Source: Lachnospiraceae bacterium
Lineage (GTDB): Bacteria; Bacillota; Clostridia; Lachnospirales; Lachnospiraceae
Reading direction: 5' to 3'
Assembly (NCBI GenBank): GCA_024682555.1
Contig: JAIKZD010000095.1
Coordinates: 1 to 57,335 of the forward strand
Length of the DNA: 57,335 nucleotides
Shown here: positions 18,160 through 28,000 of the stretch, piece after piece
How the letters are laid out: every line of letters begins with the position of its first letter
How positions within the stretch are numbered: position 1 is the stretch's first letter
Position numbers and translations under genes: made by a program
Notes under the pieces: generated by a model
Seen by the model: only the letters and a program-made list of their open reading frames with translations
Told to the model about the DNA's origin: nothing
Databases searched by the model: none

Positions 18160-19530
18160 TTACAGATATTCATACCACCACGAATAATCCCTTCCGTCTA
18201 CAAGGCCGTAGTCTTCAAGCATCTGTAAAACAGGAGCTTCCCGGCTCATGGTTAATACAAAATAATATTTCCTAAGATCTATCTCATCAGGGCCTACCAC
18301 GGGAATCCCGTACATCTTTCTGACTGTGGGAAAACTGTCGACTATGATCCCGGGCTTAACGAGATTCTCCCTGAGTATCCTTTCACATAAGGTACCCGCT
18401 CCCCATACAGCCAGAGGTTTTCTCAAACTGTCTTCCTCTGTCACGCCGTTTCTCAATGCCTGGGTACGAAGTCTCTTTGTCTGGGTCAGGTAAAGCCTGA
18501 TCACAAGTGTCACGATGTCCCTGGCTTCATCGGAAAGCTCTTTATGTACATCCGCATCTGTTTCCTTTATCCCGGAAAAAGGGCTGTCCCAGAATTCTTC
18601 CGTCAGCTTTCTGTTATCGCTTTCAAACCCGGATAAAAACTCCCGTCTTTCTTCATTTGTGAAGAAAACCTCTTTTTTATCGATGTCACAGCAAAGCTTC
18701 ATCAATACATCAAAACCGTAAAGATCTCTCCCGACCTGTCTTCCGATGCTCCCGCATTTCATTTCCTCATAAATGTCTTCATTGAGGATATCATAGCCAT
18801 CTTCCGAGATCGTATTATATAATCTTTTGAATTCCAGCCAGTTTCCGCTTATCCTTTCATTGGAATCAGCCCTCTTCCTCTGAGGATCATAAGTCAGTCC
18901 CTCCGTATCAAGCAAAGCGAAAAAATCTTCGACTACACCGCCCGACCCGGTAAAGGCATTCTTTTCAAATTTTCTTATGCGAAGATTCTCCTTCGGCAGA
19001 ACCTCCATGATCGCCGAAATGATATCCCAATATCTGCAGAAGCCAATCTCTTCCTTCGCAAATACTTTAAAGCTTCTGGATTCCTTTCCGAATTTGATCA
19101 GCTGATTGTACACGGATTCAATGAAGAGATCCTGTCTCCTCAGATAAGCTACGACCACGATCTGTCTTTTATCTATGACACTGCTCACGGCCCTGAAAAA
19201 ATCTTTCAGATCCGTCCCCATGATCCAGAACATGGCATCTGATACCAGAACGTTTCCCTTATCCAAAGCACTTTTAAGGGCCTGCAGAAGCCGGTCAAAA
19301 ATCCCGTCACCGTTTACTTTCGACCTGTAATAGGTCCTGAAAAAGATCGAGCCTGTCTGTCCGCCACCACAGGGATCATCGGCAATAAGGCCTTCATCCT
19401 CCAGGATTTTCTTAAAGTCGGTATAATACCACCCGGCTTTCTCAAGCATGTCCCCGTTCGACACGAAATAATCCTGTATGGATGTTGTTCCGGTTTTCCA
19501 GGCTCCGATGTGAAAAACAACTCTGTTCAT
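18160..19530 (-). CDS. PAPS-type sulfotransferase with C-terminal Rossmann-like domain
   Basis: About 456 residues from the ATG at 19530, which has GGGAG at 10 bp; a frame-extending ATG at 19575 lacks any ribosome site. The N-terminus reads VVFHIGAWKTGTTSIQDYF. KTGTTSIQ is the 5'-phosphosulfate-binding P-loop of PAPS-dependent sulfotransferases (Lys12, Thr15/Thr16 region). VVVAYLRRQDLFIESVYNQ near residues 125-145 fits the 3'-phosphate-binding block (R..D...S.Y). After about residue 375 a separate domain begins (LAVWGAGTLCERIL ... GIIVDSFP), resembling a nucleotide-binding or sugar-sensor Rossmann fold also fused to the FkbM protein at 51679. It is the first gene after a divergent promoter region and heads the pseC transcription unit. 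With the sulfate-activation genes at 35747-39269 it suggests a sulfated glycan. The acceptor is unknown. Confidence 0.82.
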   Translation of the reverse strand: MNRVVFHIGAWKTGTTSIQDYFVSNGDMLEKAGWYYTDFKKILEDEGLIADDPCGGGQTGSIFFRTYYRSKVNGDGIFDRLLQALKSALDKGNVLVSDAMFWIMGTDLKDFFRAVSSVIDKRQIVVVAYLRRQDLFIESVYNQLIKFGKESRSFKVFAKEEIGFCRYWDIISAIMEVLPKENLRIRKFEKNAFTGSGGVVEDFFALLDTEGLTYDPQRKRADSNERISGNWLEFKRLYNTISEDGYDILNEDIYEEMKCGSIGRQVGRDLYGFDVLMKLCCDIDKKEVFFTNEERREFLSGFESDNRKLTEEFWDSPFSGIKETDADVHKELSDEARDIVTLVIRLYLTQTKRLRTQALRNGVTEEDSLRKPLAVWGAGTLCERILRENLVKPGIIVDSFPTVRKMYGIPVVGPDEIDLRKYYFVLTMSREAPVLQMLEDYGLVDGRDYSWWYEYL

Positions 19531-19573
19531 TAAGAAATATCTCCCATCTGTGCTCCTTATAAATTCAGGTATC

Positions 19574-19603
19574 ATTATATATTATTATATCAAGACCCGT
19601 CAA
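19574..19603 (-). promoter_or_regulatory. Promoter of the sulfotransferase-pseC operon
   Basis: On the minus strand TTGACG (19598-19603) is followed by 18 bp and TATAAT (19574-19579). A second TATAAT with an upstream TG (19584-19589) could act as an extended -10. The first start codon downstream is 19530. Confidence 0.6.
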
Positions 19604-19620
19604 GCGGCGTAAACCGCTTG
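19601..19620. repeat. Inverted repeat at the -35 of the sulfotransferase promoter
   Basis: CAAGCGG-CGTAAA-CCGCTTG has perfect 7-bp arms around a 6-bp spacer and abuts the leftward -35 box in a divergent intergenic region. Both flanking genes point away, so it cannot be a terminator. A regulator site is the simplest reading; no regulator is identified. Confidence 0.45.
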
Positions 19621-19731
19621 TTTTCGCGCATTTTCGAGCTTTGAACGCATTTCGGTACCTCACTTTCGGACCCCGCTGTCCTTTCAAAAAACAGGGATTT
19701 TATATATTATAATGTCATGTCTGAACTAAGT

Positions 19732-19740
19732 TGGTATAAT
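19732..19740 (+). promoter_or_regulatory. Extended -10 promoter of the ATP-grasp gene
   Basis: TGGTATAAT (TG-N-TATAAT) lies 56 bp before the ATG at 19797, with no good -35 at the expected distance. A strong ribosome site, GGAGGG at 19784-19789, precedes the ATG by 7 bp. Confidence 0.5.
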
Positions 19741-19796
19741 ATACTGGACTTCTCATTACGATAACCGACTTAACAATATGAGCGGAGGGCACGAAA

Positions 19797-20957
19797 ATGT
19801 ACGCAATAGCGATCGGCGCAGGCGATGAGGCCGTTTTTGCCATTAAAAGGGCGCAAAGTAAAGGATTAAAAGTTCTGGCCTTTGATGGAGATCCGGGTGC
19901 GGAAGGGTTGAGATATGCCGATGAATCTTTTGTTACGGACATAAGGGATCCCGGGAATATTTTTGAAGTCATTGATAAAAAAGAAATACCGTCCGACGAA
20001 ATGTTCGTTTTACCCGTTCCCATCGGGAGGTATCTGATCAGCACCGGAGCCTTTAATGATCATTACGGATTAACGGGACCCGGACTGCAGACCACGGAGA
20101 TTTGTACCGATAAGTGGCTGTTTCATCAAACGCTGGCAAAAGATGACCTGAGAAATATCAGGTGTGTTCTGCTGAAAAAAGGACAGATACCGGTTTATCC
20201 GGATAAATACCCGTATATTATCAAACCACGATATGGAGCCGGAAGCAGGGAAGTTTTACATATTTCCTCCTCGAAGGATCTTTATAAGATAAGCTCCCAA
20301 ATACCGTTTGATGAAGACTTTATAATCGAGGATGCGGTTGACGGCTGTGAATATGGGATAGACGGAATGGTTTTTAATGGAGAATTCAGACTTATCCTGA
20401 CCAGAAAAAAACTGCTGACACCCCCTCCCTACAGACAATGTGTAGGTTACATCTCCCTTAAGAAAAACGATGATCTGAACACTGTCCTATGTGGTTTTAT
20501 GACCCGGCTGATATCAGCGATCAGCCTCAAAGACGGCATAGTTCATGCCGATATAATAATGCATGGTGATGATCCGTTTGTGATCGAGATGTCGCCCCGT
20601 CCATCCGGACACAGGCTTCACAACCTGTTCACGCCCATGGTCACCGGGGTTGACATGATATCCGATTATATCGATCATCTGATGAATAAAAGACCGGAGG
20701 ATCATGTTACGGAACGGGATGAAGTCTATATTATAAGATACTTCGATATGGAATCGGAAATAAAAAGGATCCCGGACAGAGAGAGTCTGATAAAAAAATA
20801 TTCATTGTCGGAGTATGAATGCAACCTTACTCCGGGAGAAAAAACAAAGATCAAAGACGGGCATTCCCTTATGGGACGAGGCTTCTTTATCTTAAAGGGC
20901 AGTTCCGAAAAGGAGGTAGTGGATAAAGCAGCGGCAGTTTTAGACGAATACGTATGA
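19797..20957 (+). CDS. ATP-grasp ligase convergent with the pseudaminic acid genes
   Basis: 386 residues. The N-terminal pre-ATP-grasp Rossmann domain opens MYAIAIGAGDEAVFAIKRAQ, with LKVLAFDGDPGAEGLRYAD. The ATP-grasp fold spans about residues 100-300: YPYIIKPRYGAGSREV is the nucleotide-binding strand and glycine loop, FIIEDAVDGCEYGIDGMV is the hinge region, and DPFVIEMSPRPSGH provides the Mg-binding Glu and the 'E.S.RP.G' motif. Such enzymes form an amide, or other acyl bond, between a carboxylate and an amine via acyl phosphate. It stands alone on the plus strand and converges with the decarboxylase gene, the stops being 19 bp apart. The setting suggests aminoacylation of an amino sugar or nonulosonic acid. 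The substrate is not determinable from sequence. Confidence 0.82.
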   Translation: MYAIAIGAGDEAVFAIKRAQSKGLKVLAFDGDPGAEGLRYADESFVTDIRDPGNIFEVIDKKEIPSDEMFVLPVPIGRYLISTGAFNDHYGLTGPGLQTTEICTDKWLFHQTLAKDDLRNIRCVLLKKGQIPVYPDKYPYIIKPRYGAGSREVLHISSSKDLYKISSQIPFDEDFIIEDAVDGCEYGIDGMVFNGEFRLILTRKKLLTPPPYRQCVGYISLKKNDDLNTVLCGFMTRLISAISLKDGIVHADIIMHGDDPFVIEMSPRPSGHRLHNLFTPMVTGVDMISDYIDHLMNKRPEDHVTERDEVYIIRYFDMESEIKRIPDRESLIKKYSLSEYECNLTPGEKTKIKDGHSLMGRGFFILKGSSEKEVVDKAAAVLDEYV

Positions 20958-20976
20958 TATATAGAACTTCATCGCT

Positions 20977-22167
20977 TTATTCCATCGTTCCCGCTACATA
21001 GTCTTTCGGTTCCCATTTTCTCCTGACCAACTTCATCTCATCCCCGTCCTTAACATATACGGGAGGGAAATACTGAATAAACAGCGGGTTTAGGGACATG
21101 GTATATCCGCCGACATTGTGGTAGATAAGCTTATCACCGGGAAGAAGTTCTTCACCGCCCTCGATCGTAAACATCCTGTCAGTTTCCATGCAGGTGTATC
21201 CGCTTACGATCTGCCTGTCAAGAATCCTTCTGTCTGTGCTGTCTGCCTTCTCAACCTCGTAGATATATGAACTCTTTATCATCGTAGGATCAAGATTGAA
21301 TCTGCTTCCGTCAGTCATTACATATCTGAATTCGCGAATATCACGGGCATCATAAACTGATGAAACAAACGAAGTACATTTGGAGATCAGCGAAATACCG
21401 GGTTCTACGATAAGCTTTGTCTTTTCAGGATCAAAAGCCCTTCCTAAAACCTTCGCGATCTCCGGAAAATAATCCGGATACTCAGGGCGTCCTTCCAGTC
21501 CGCCGCAATATCCTCCGCCGATATCCACATAGGAAAGATCAAGATCATACTTCTTCTTAATATCGCACGCCATGGCTGCAATACTCTTATAAATATCTAC
21601 ACTTCTGGATTTGGAACTGCTGTGAAGATGAAGGCCTCTTACTTTTACACCCTTAAGAGCGTGCAGTCTCGTCAGCGCTTTATCAAAATTCCCGTTTTCA
21701 AGACAGAAGCCGAATCTGCCGCTTGTCCTGCCCATTTCCGTTTCTCCGGGACACATTCTCTCAAGGTTAAAATTCACCCTGATCCCTACTTCAATATCCT
21801 TACCCGGGTTTTCCGATACGATATCCTCAAGCCAGTCTATCTCCCTCACGGAATCCATGTTTACAAACCCGCCTTCAAGAAGCACCGACCGAAAGGATCC
21901 CTTTTCCTTGTACGGCCCGTTATATACAATTTCACCGTCGGAAAAACCCAGGTATTTCACAAGGAGGTATTCATCATTGGATACCACCTCCGCAAAAGCA
22001 CCTTTTTCTTTCACATACTTTACCAGCCAGGGAAGTGAGTTTGTCTTTACGGAGTATGCGATCTGATAATTACCCCATGAAGATTCCAGTGATGTTTTAA
22101 GCATATCCATATAGTGATCCAGAACGGGACCATCTATCACAAAGTACGGGGTTTTTAACTGTTCCAT
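20977..22167 (-). CDS. Fold-type III PLP decarboxylase (diaminopimelate/ornithine decarboxylase-like)
   Basis: 396 residues. YQIAYSVKTNSLPWLV gives the PLP Lys (residue 41). GLHLHSSSKS takes the place of the usual HVGS loop. YVDIGGGYCGG is the phosphate-binding glycine run, and LIVEPGISL is the family's EPGR-like motif with Ile-Ser instead of Arg. SGYTCMETDRM matches the CxSxD block with the second-subunit catalytic Cys and Asp, with Glu in place of Ser. The family removes the alpha-carboxylate of D- or L-basic amino acids or their conjugates. The ATG at 22167 overlaps the pseG stop (TGATG) and has AGGAGG at 8 bp, so the gene is translationally coupled to pseG. General lysine or polyamine synthesis is possible but the coupling argues for a nonulosonic acid role. 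Confidence 0.82.
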   Translation of the reverse strand: MEQLKTPYFVIDGPVLDHYMDMLKTSLESSWGNYQIAYSVKTNSLPWLVKYVKEKGAFAEVVSNDEYLLVKYLGFSDGEIVYNGPYKEKGSFRSVLLEGGFVNMDSVREIDWLEDIVSENPGKDIEVGIRVNFNLERMCPGETEMGRTSGRFGFCLENGNFDKALTRLHALKGVKVRGLHLHSSSKSRSVDIYKSIAAMACDIKKKYDLDLSYVDIGGGYCGGLEGRPEYPDYFPEIAKVLGRAFDPEKTKLIVEPGISLISKCTSFVSSVYDARDIREFRYVMTDGSRFNLDPTMIKSSYIYEVEKADSTDRRILDRQIVSGYTCMETDRMFTIEGGEELLPGDKLIYHNVGGYTMSLNPLFIQYFPPVYVKDGDEMKLVRRKWEPKDYVAGTME

Positions 22168-23189
22168 CAATATATCCTCCTGCGAATGATATCCGTAACT
22201 CTATTAAGCCCTTTTCCGTCAAATGCTCCGGAATAAACCGAGGATCTGTAAAGCCGCACCCTCTGATCCAATTCAGCATCAAAGACCTTTCGAACACAGG
22301 CATCATTTTCACCCACAGGGAGTCTTCCGAAGGATGCCGCCATCTTCGATCCTTCAAGCCACTTTACCGTTTCATGCTGATTATCGGCAAATTCGTATAT
22401 GATACAGGGAACATTAAGTGATAGTCCCTCCATGACCGTGGAAGATCCGGGAGTTATGATAATATCTGCCTTAGCAAGTTCGTCTGATATGCAGTTCCCC
22501 CAGGCATGAAGAGAAACATTCTTATGTGATCCGCAGAACACCGACAGCTTATCCTTATACTCTTCCAGATAATACCTTCCGACAAGTACGACAAAACTGA
22601 TGTCCCGATACAGATCAGGTCCTATCTCCTTAAGGATAAAAAGAACGCATTCATAAGGATCTGTACTTCCGCTTGTGAGAAGAACCGTTCTGACATTCTT
22701 ACGCAGATCCGGTTTTCTCTTTCCTTCAAATTCCCTTCGAAGCGGATAGAACTCCGCACCTGCATATACTTCCCTTCCGGGAACGTCCGCCACAAGATAT
22801 TTATCCTCATCCGCCCCGGGAGTAAAGTTGATCACTGCATCAACATTACAGTCGTATGTATCCAGATCATCCAGAAAGATGATCCTGCAGACGTTTCTGA
22901 TATGGCCCAGATCATCATTGTCAAGTCTGTACGAATCGGCAATAACCGTCGAAATATTCAGCTTCCTCAGCAGAGCGCACACTTCATCAACATCCCATCC
23001 TGAAGCCGGGGACTTTTGCAGCATATGAGTATCAAATCCCGTAGATTCCGGAAAAGACCCATCGGCATCCGGGGGAATGATAAAACAGATATCCTCACCC
23101 TGTGCGGCTAAACTTTCCGCTATGCCGAAACATCTGATATAATGCCCCATTCCTATATCATTACCGCCCTCCGTTACAAAAGCGATCAT
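22167..23189 (-). CDS. pseG: UDP-2,4-diacetamido-2,4,6-trideoxy-beta-L-altrose hydrolase
   Basis: 340 residues, a GT-B-fold hydrolase that removes UDP in pseudaminic acid synthesis. The N-terminus (MIAFVTEGGNDIGMGHYIRCFGIAE) contains the GMGHxxR motif whose His is the catalytic residue in PseG. VLLTSGSTDPYECVLF matches the conserved (G/S)GSTDP uridine-binding loop. ADIIITPGSSTVMEGLSLNVPCIIYEFADNQ corresponds to the 'G...t.E....G.P.l....a.nQ' block. The ATG overlaps the pseI stop by 4 bp. The order pseF-pseI-pseG matches pathway steps and indicates one polycistron. Confidence 0.88.
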   Translation of the reverse strand: MIAFVTEGGNDIGMGHYIRCFGIAESLAAQGEDICFIIPPDADGSFPESTGFDTHMLQKSPASGWDVDEVCALLRKLNISTVIADSYRLDNDDLGHIRNVCRIIFLDDLDTYDCNVDAVINFTPGADEDKYLVADVPGREVYAGAEFYPLRREFEGKRKPDLRKNVRTVLLTSGSTDPYECVLFILKEIGPDLYRDISFVVLVGRYYLEEYKDKLSVFCGSHKNVSLHAWGNCISDELAKADIIITPGSSTVMEGLSLNVPCIIYEFADNQHETVKWLEGSKMAASFGRLPVGENDACVRKVFDAELDQRVRLYRSSVYSGAFDGKGLNRVTDIIRRRIY

Positions 23190-24229
23190 AACTCTTCTCC
23201 GATCATGTTCATTGAGAGAGGAGTTCCAAAGGGGATATCCGTTACAGCAGTCCTGCCCAGGATCTCAGGCAGATATTTCGGGGGAAGTCCCGCACCCGGT
23301 CTGATACTTCTGACATTTTCGGAAGTAAGTATCTCTCCCCTTTTAATATCCTTAACCGCAAAGAGACTTCTCCTGCACTTGAACTCTTCCTTCTCTCCTT
23401 CCGAAGGACCGTAAGAAGACTTGCCGAGCATTCTCACCGCGAGAGCCACATTTTCAACCATTTCCTTAAACTCCGCAGGTTCCATCGAAAAATCCGAATC
23501 CGCATTCTTCAAGGATCTGGAGAGACAGAAATGCTTTTCAATGACCTTAGCTCCCTTTGCTGCCGCAACTACGTCCGCCATATACCCCATGCTGTGATCC
23601 GACAGGCCCACAATAACTCCGAAGGATTCTGCCATATCGCTTATGGTATCAAGATTGAGATTATCGGGATCCGAAGGATATTCGCTGCAGCACTTGAGGA
23701 TCGTAATATCGGAATTACCCACATCCTTACAGGCTTCTATGGCATCCCTGATCTCTTCTTTAGAGGCCATTCCCGTCGAGATGATCATGGGCTTTTCCTT
23801 GGAAGCGGCATATCTGATAAGCGGAATATCCACTATCTCAAAGCTCGCGATCTTATATGCCTCACATCCAATGCTCTCAAGAAAATCAACAGCAGTATTG
23901 TCAAAGGGCGTGGACAGAAAGTCCAACCCGTACTTATCACACTCTTCCCTGATCCTTTTCTGCCATTCCCAGGGCATATATGCTCTTGAATACAGATCGT
24001 ACAGATACTCTTTATCCCAGAGTCCGCCCTTTTCAAGAAACAGGTCAGATCTGCAGTCTATAGTGATCGTGTCTGCGGTATAGGTCTGGATCTTAAGACA
24101 GTCCGCACCGCTTTCAGCAGCAGCCTTAACTATCTCAAGAGCATTCTCAAGCTTTCCCGCATGATTGGCGCTCATCTCAGCAATGGTGTATATCCTTCCG
24201 CTGCAAACGACCTCATTCATTCTAAACAT
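23186..24229 (-). CDS. pseI: Pseudaminic acid synthase
   Basis: 347 residues. This NeuB-superfamily enzyme condenses 6-deoxy-AltdiNAc with phosphoenolpyruvate. IYTIAEMSANHAGKLENAL and LKIQTYTADTITIDCRSDLF are close to PseI rather than sialic acid synthase motifs. STGMASKEEIRDAI, GLSDHSMGYMADVVA and VIEKHFCLSRSLKNADSDFSMEP follow, the last having the D-S-D-F-S motif that separates PseI from NeuB/LegI (GPDHKAS). The C-terminal SAF/antifreeze-like domain covers about residues 290-345. GGAG sits 8 bp before the ATG, and the start overlaps pseF by 13 bp. Confidence 0.92.
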   Translation of the reverse strand: MFRMNEVVCSGRIYTIAEMSANHAGKLENALEIVKAAAESGADCLKIQTYTADTITIDCRSDLFLEKGGLWDKEYLYDLYSRAYMPWEWQKRIREECDKYGLDFLSTPFDNTAVDFLESIGCEAYKIASFEIVDIPLIRYAASKEKPMIISTGMASKEEIRDAIEACKDVGNSDITILKCCSEYPSDPDNLNLDTISDMAESFGVIVGLSDHSMGYMADVVAAAKGAKVIEKHFCLSRSLKNADSDFSMEPAEFKEMVENVALAVRMLGKSSYGPSEGEKEEFKCRRSLFAVKDIKRGEILTSENVRSIRPGAGLPPKYLPEILGRTAVTDIPFGTPLSMNMIGEEL

Positions 24230-24930
24230 TTTTTATTCTCCGTATCATTCATCATCCGGAATTTCAGTTCCGCCATATTCCAGTCAGAATAATTATCTAT
24301 ATCCTGAACTTCTTCTTCGGGCATTTCAAGCGGTACACAGCCCGGACATATAAGATCTCTGTATTCTTCAAGTGCCTTGATCCTGCAAAAATAAAACTGT
24401 CCGCAATCATGGAATACAGGCTCAAGATCCTGACTTCTCTTCATGGCATTTTCAGGATACTGATACGCGAGAAATCCCTTCCTGCACACCATACCGCGCT
24501 GGGGCGGAAAACTGAAACGTACCACGGGAACCACGGAATTTATATCCGGATCATCTTTAAGGATCATGTATGCATCCCTAAGCTTCTTCGCATTTACAAA
24601 AGGTGCAGTAGGATAGATGCAGCAAACATCATCAAACATCCTGCCCTGCGCTTTGTACATAGCTAAGACTTCAAACAGTACATCTTCCGTCGTTGCGAAA
24701 TCTCCGCTTGTATTCCCACTTCTTTTAAAAGGAACCTTTGCCCCATATTTAATTGCAGTCTCTGCAATCTCATCGCTGTCCGTTGAGACCATGACCTCAT
24801 CGAATATCCCGCTTTCCAAAGCGGCTTCTATACTGTATGCGATAATGGGTTTCCCGCAGAAATCCCTGATATTCTTCTTCGGTATCCTCTTGCTTCCGCC
24901 GCGTGCGGTGACAACAGCTATACTACTCAT
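24217..24930 (-). CDS. pseF: CMP-pseudaminic acid cytidylyltransferase
   Basis: 237 residues. It activates pseudaminic acid with CTP. SIAVVTARGGSKRIPKKNIRDF is the nucleotide-binding loop, GKPIIAYSIEAALES the following helix, and MVSTDSDEIAE the metal site. CCIYPTAPF and ENAMKRSQDLEPVFHDCGQFYF are characteristic of PseF, which carries the 'RSQDL...HD.GQFY' motif absent from NeuA. It is the first gene of the pseF-pseI-pseG-decarboxylase unit, with GGGGG 8 bp before the ATG and its own promoter at 24969-24997. Confidence 0.92.
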   Translation of the reverse strand: MSSIAVVTARGGSKRIPKKNIRDFCGKPIIAYSIEAALESGIFDEVMVSTDSDEIAETAIKYGAKVPFKRSGNTSGDFATTEDVLFEVLAMYKAQGRMFDDVCCIYPTAPFVNAKKLRDAYMILKDDPDINSVVPVVRFSFPPQRGMVCRKGFLAYQYPENAMKRSQDLEPVFHDCGQFYFCRIKALEEYRDLICPGCVPLEMPEEEVQDIDNYSDWNMAELKFRMMNDTENKKCLE

Positions 24931-24968
24931 TTCATTGACCCCCGAATTTGTTTTGAATACCCTGCATT

Positions 24969-24997
24969 ATTATATGATTCGTTATATCAATCCGCAA
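24969..24997 (-). promoter_or_regulatory. Promoter of the pseF operon
   Basis: TTGCGG (24992-24997, minus strand), 17 bp spacing, TATAAT (24969-24974), followed by the pseF ATG 39 bp on. The 105-bp gap also carries the end of the upstream protease transcript. No T-rich terminator is visible there. Confidence 0.6.
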
Positions 24998-25035
24998 GCA
25001 CATATAAGTGAAACGCCCGAAAGAACTACATGTGT

Positions 25036-28000
25036 CTAATCTTTCGAAACCTTAACGCTACAGCATGCCTCAAACCCTCCATCCGATGTTCGCATGGTTA
25101 CCGTTGCTGTTCCTGGAGCCTTGGCAGTAACAACGCCGCCTGTACTTACCGTCGCTATGTTGGGATCACTGCTTCTGAATGATACTTTCTTATCACCCGC
25201 AGACGCTGTCACAACAGGTGTCAGCGTAACGGATTTTTTTACGGGCATATCGGTTATGATGAGATTCTTTGTACCAAGAGAATTGTTATCAACATACACA
25301 TTGCCCGGAATCTTTCTAATCGTGATGGCAACATCGCTTTCCTTCATACTTCCTGTTACCTTTACATTGACAGTAACACTCTTTTTGCTTCCGTCAGTAG
25401 TCGTTCCCGTTATTTTGGCAGTTCCGATCCCCATTGCCATTATTTCAAGAGAATCTCCGTCTGCTGTATCCGTAGTAGCCGATACAGGGGATATTATCTT
25501 AACAATATTTTCATTACTGCTTATCCATCTGATTCTCTGGTCGGATGCATTTTCCGGCTGGATCGCAGAAATGTAAACTAAAGCGCTTCCATTTTGTCTG
25601 ACATTTATTCTCGTCCTCTCCGCCGTTATCCTACTGACAGGTATATATGTTTTTATCGTACACTCAGCGTAATATCTCGCATCTGTATCATCAATACCAT
25701 AAGGTTTTTCAGCTGTCGCACGAATAGTCACCGTTCCCGCGCTGTTAGCCGATACCATACCATTGTCATTAATCGTCGCGATCTTTGAAGTGTCCGAAAC
25801 ATCGTTCCCGTCAGCATCCTTCGCACTTTGGATCTTCCATTCTACTGATGTATTGGCGGCTTTTCCCCCAACTCCATTCACCGTTGCCCGTAATGTAGTT
25901 GTCCTTCCTACAATAATCCCGGTCGGAACCGGATTTATAATAACACTACCAACCGGATTACCTACGGTTATCCTGCAGGTAACGTTCTTCGAATGATTGC
26001 TTCTGGAAATAAATTTAACCACAGCAGTTCCTTTACCGATCGCCTCGATATCATAACTTCCATCACCGTTGTCCGTTACATCAACAATTCCAGGTTTATC
26101 AGCCGCAGGTGTCTCCAGCTCTCTGATATCAGCAGAGCCGGGAATTATCGATGTATATATCGTCTCTTTCGCTCCCAATCCCATGGAAAGTGAGGTTCTG
26201 TCCAGTTTAACAGTTTTGACAGGCACCGGATCCTTTGTGACGGTTACGCTGCATCTGGAAGTTTTTTCATTTACACCATCATCTGCAGTCACTGTGACGA
26301 TCGCTTTCTGCGATGGCTTTCCGTCAAGATTATCCATTGCCGTTATGAGTCCGGTATTATCAACATTTATGTATCTGCTGCCCGATGTAACATTGTATGT
26401 AACGTCAGTCAGAACTGCATCCACCGGTTTGGGTATTATATCCAGCTTATACTTATTCCCGGCATGAACTGTGACTGAAGTTGAGTTAAGCAATATTCCG
26501 GTCAGCGCAGCATATGTCTGAACAGGATATTCGCCGGAAACGCTGTCGTCTATGACACTCCTGGCCGTTATCACAGCATTTCCGGCAGTTATCGCTTTGA
26601 CATTTCCGTTCTTATCAACGTTTGCCACATTCGGAGCGGAACTAATCCACTCTACCTGTTTGTTCGCCGCCTGATCGGGCAAGACATTAGCCGTAAGCCT
26701 TAGTGTTTTTCCTATAGCTATCCTGTTCTGTCCGTCCGGGGCACTGACAGTAACAGCTGAGACCGGTCTTACAACAGTCACAGTACATGTCGCACTCTTT
26801 CCGCTCCCATCCTTAGCGGTGGCTGTCACCATAACGGTCGCCTTTTCTACATGATCCGGAAGATTTGCTTTTAGTTTTGCGGTCGTACCCTCAATCACTT
26901 CTTCCACTCTGAGATATGCAGGGTTTGATGAAACAAAACTTACGCCTTGATATTCCGGATCATCGTCTCTTACTGCCGGAGTTATTGCTGCACTGAGCAA
27001 AAGTGTACCATTTCCTCCGACAGAGACTGTTTTATCATTAAATCTGACCGAAGAAACAGGTTGATATACCCTGATATCGCATGATCCCTCTATATCATCA
27101 TTTTGCAAATCACGTTGCGGGGATACGGCTTTTATCGTCACTTTGCCTGCATTCACGGCAGATATGGATCCACTTTGGGTTATCATGGCAACAAACGCAT
27201 CGCTGCTTGACCAGGCGAGTATTTTATCGCTTGGTTCGACACCATCTGCATTAAACGCAGGAGTAATTTTGTAAGTTTTCCCTACTGCCAGCCTCTCAGG
27301 CGCGGATATCTCAACTTTTGTCACCCGGGTTTTGACCGTTACTGAACATGTCGCTTTTTTTCCGCTTCCATCTTTTGACTGACATGTGATCGTTGTGGTG
27401 CCGTTTGACAATGCGGTCACAACTCCATCAGAATCAACTGAAGCTACATTTACATTGCTGCTTGTCCACTGAACTTCCCGGACAGTTGCATGTTGCGGCA
27501 ATACGGTTTTCGTTATGATTCTAGTATCGCCCGTATACAATGTAAGGGACGATTCTGAGAGGCCTACCGATGTCACCGGAGTCTTCCACTGTGCATAGAG
27601 GCATACAATGCCGCCATTCACCGTCGTCAGATTTAAAATCGATTCCTTGTTTTTATAAGACATACCTTTACCGTCAGGTTCTGTATTCCATCCGTCAAAA
27701 ACAGACCCCTGTCTTGTGAATGAATTACGTTGCAGAGACACACTGTCTCCGTATATTGCCGTCGTATCACTCATTGATCCGCTACCGCCGTTTGGATAAT
27801 ATCTGATCCTGTATGTATTGGCCTTATACTTTGCCGTAAGCGTATAATCCGTATACCAAGGTTTCGACCAACGTTTAAGAGGCAGCGACTTAATATATCC
27901 ATCAAAATTGGATTCATACCATCCTATCGATGAATATCCCGCAGGAGCGATGGGTGGGTCAAGATCAATCTTTTCACCATCGACGAGTCTGGCAGGATTG

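Noticed and set aside
24931..25035. Possible terminator of the protease gene
   Set aside because: CGAAAGA and TCTTTCG can pair around a 15-base loop, but one arm is inside the coding end and no T-run follows.
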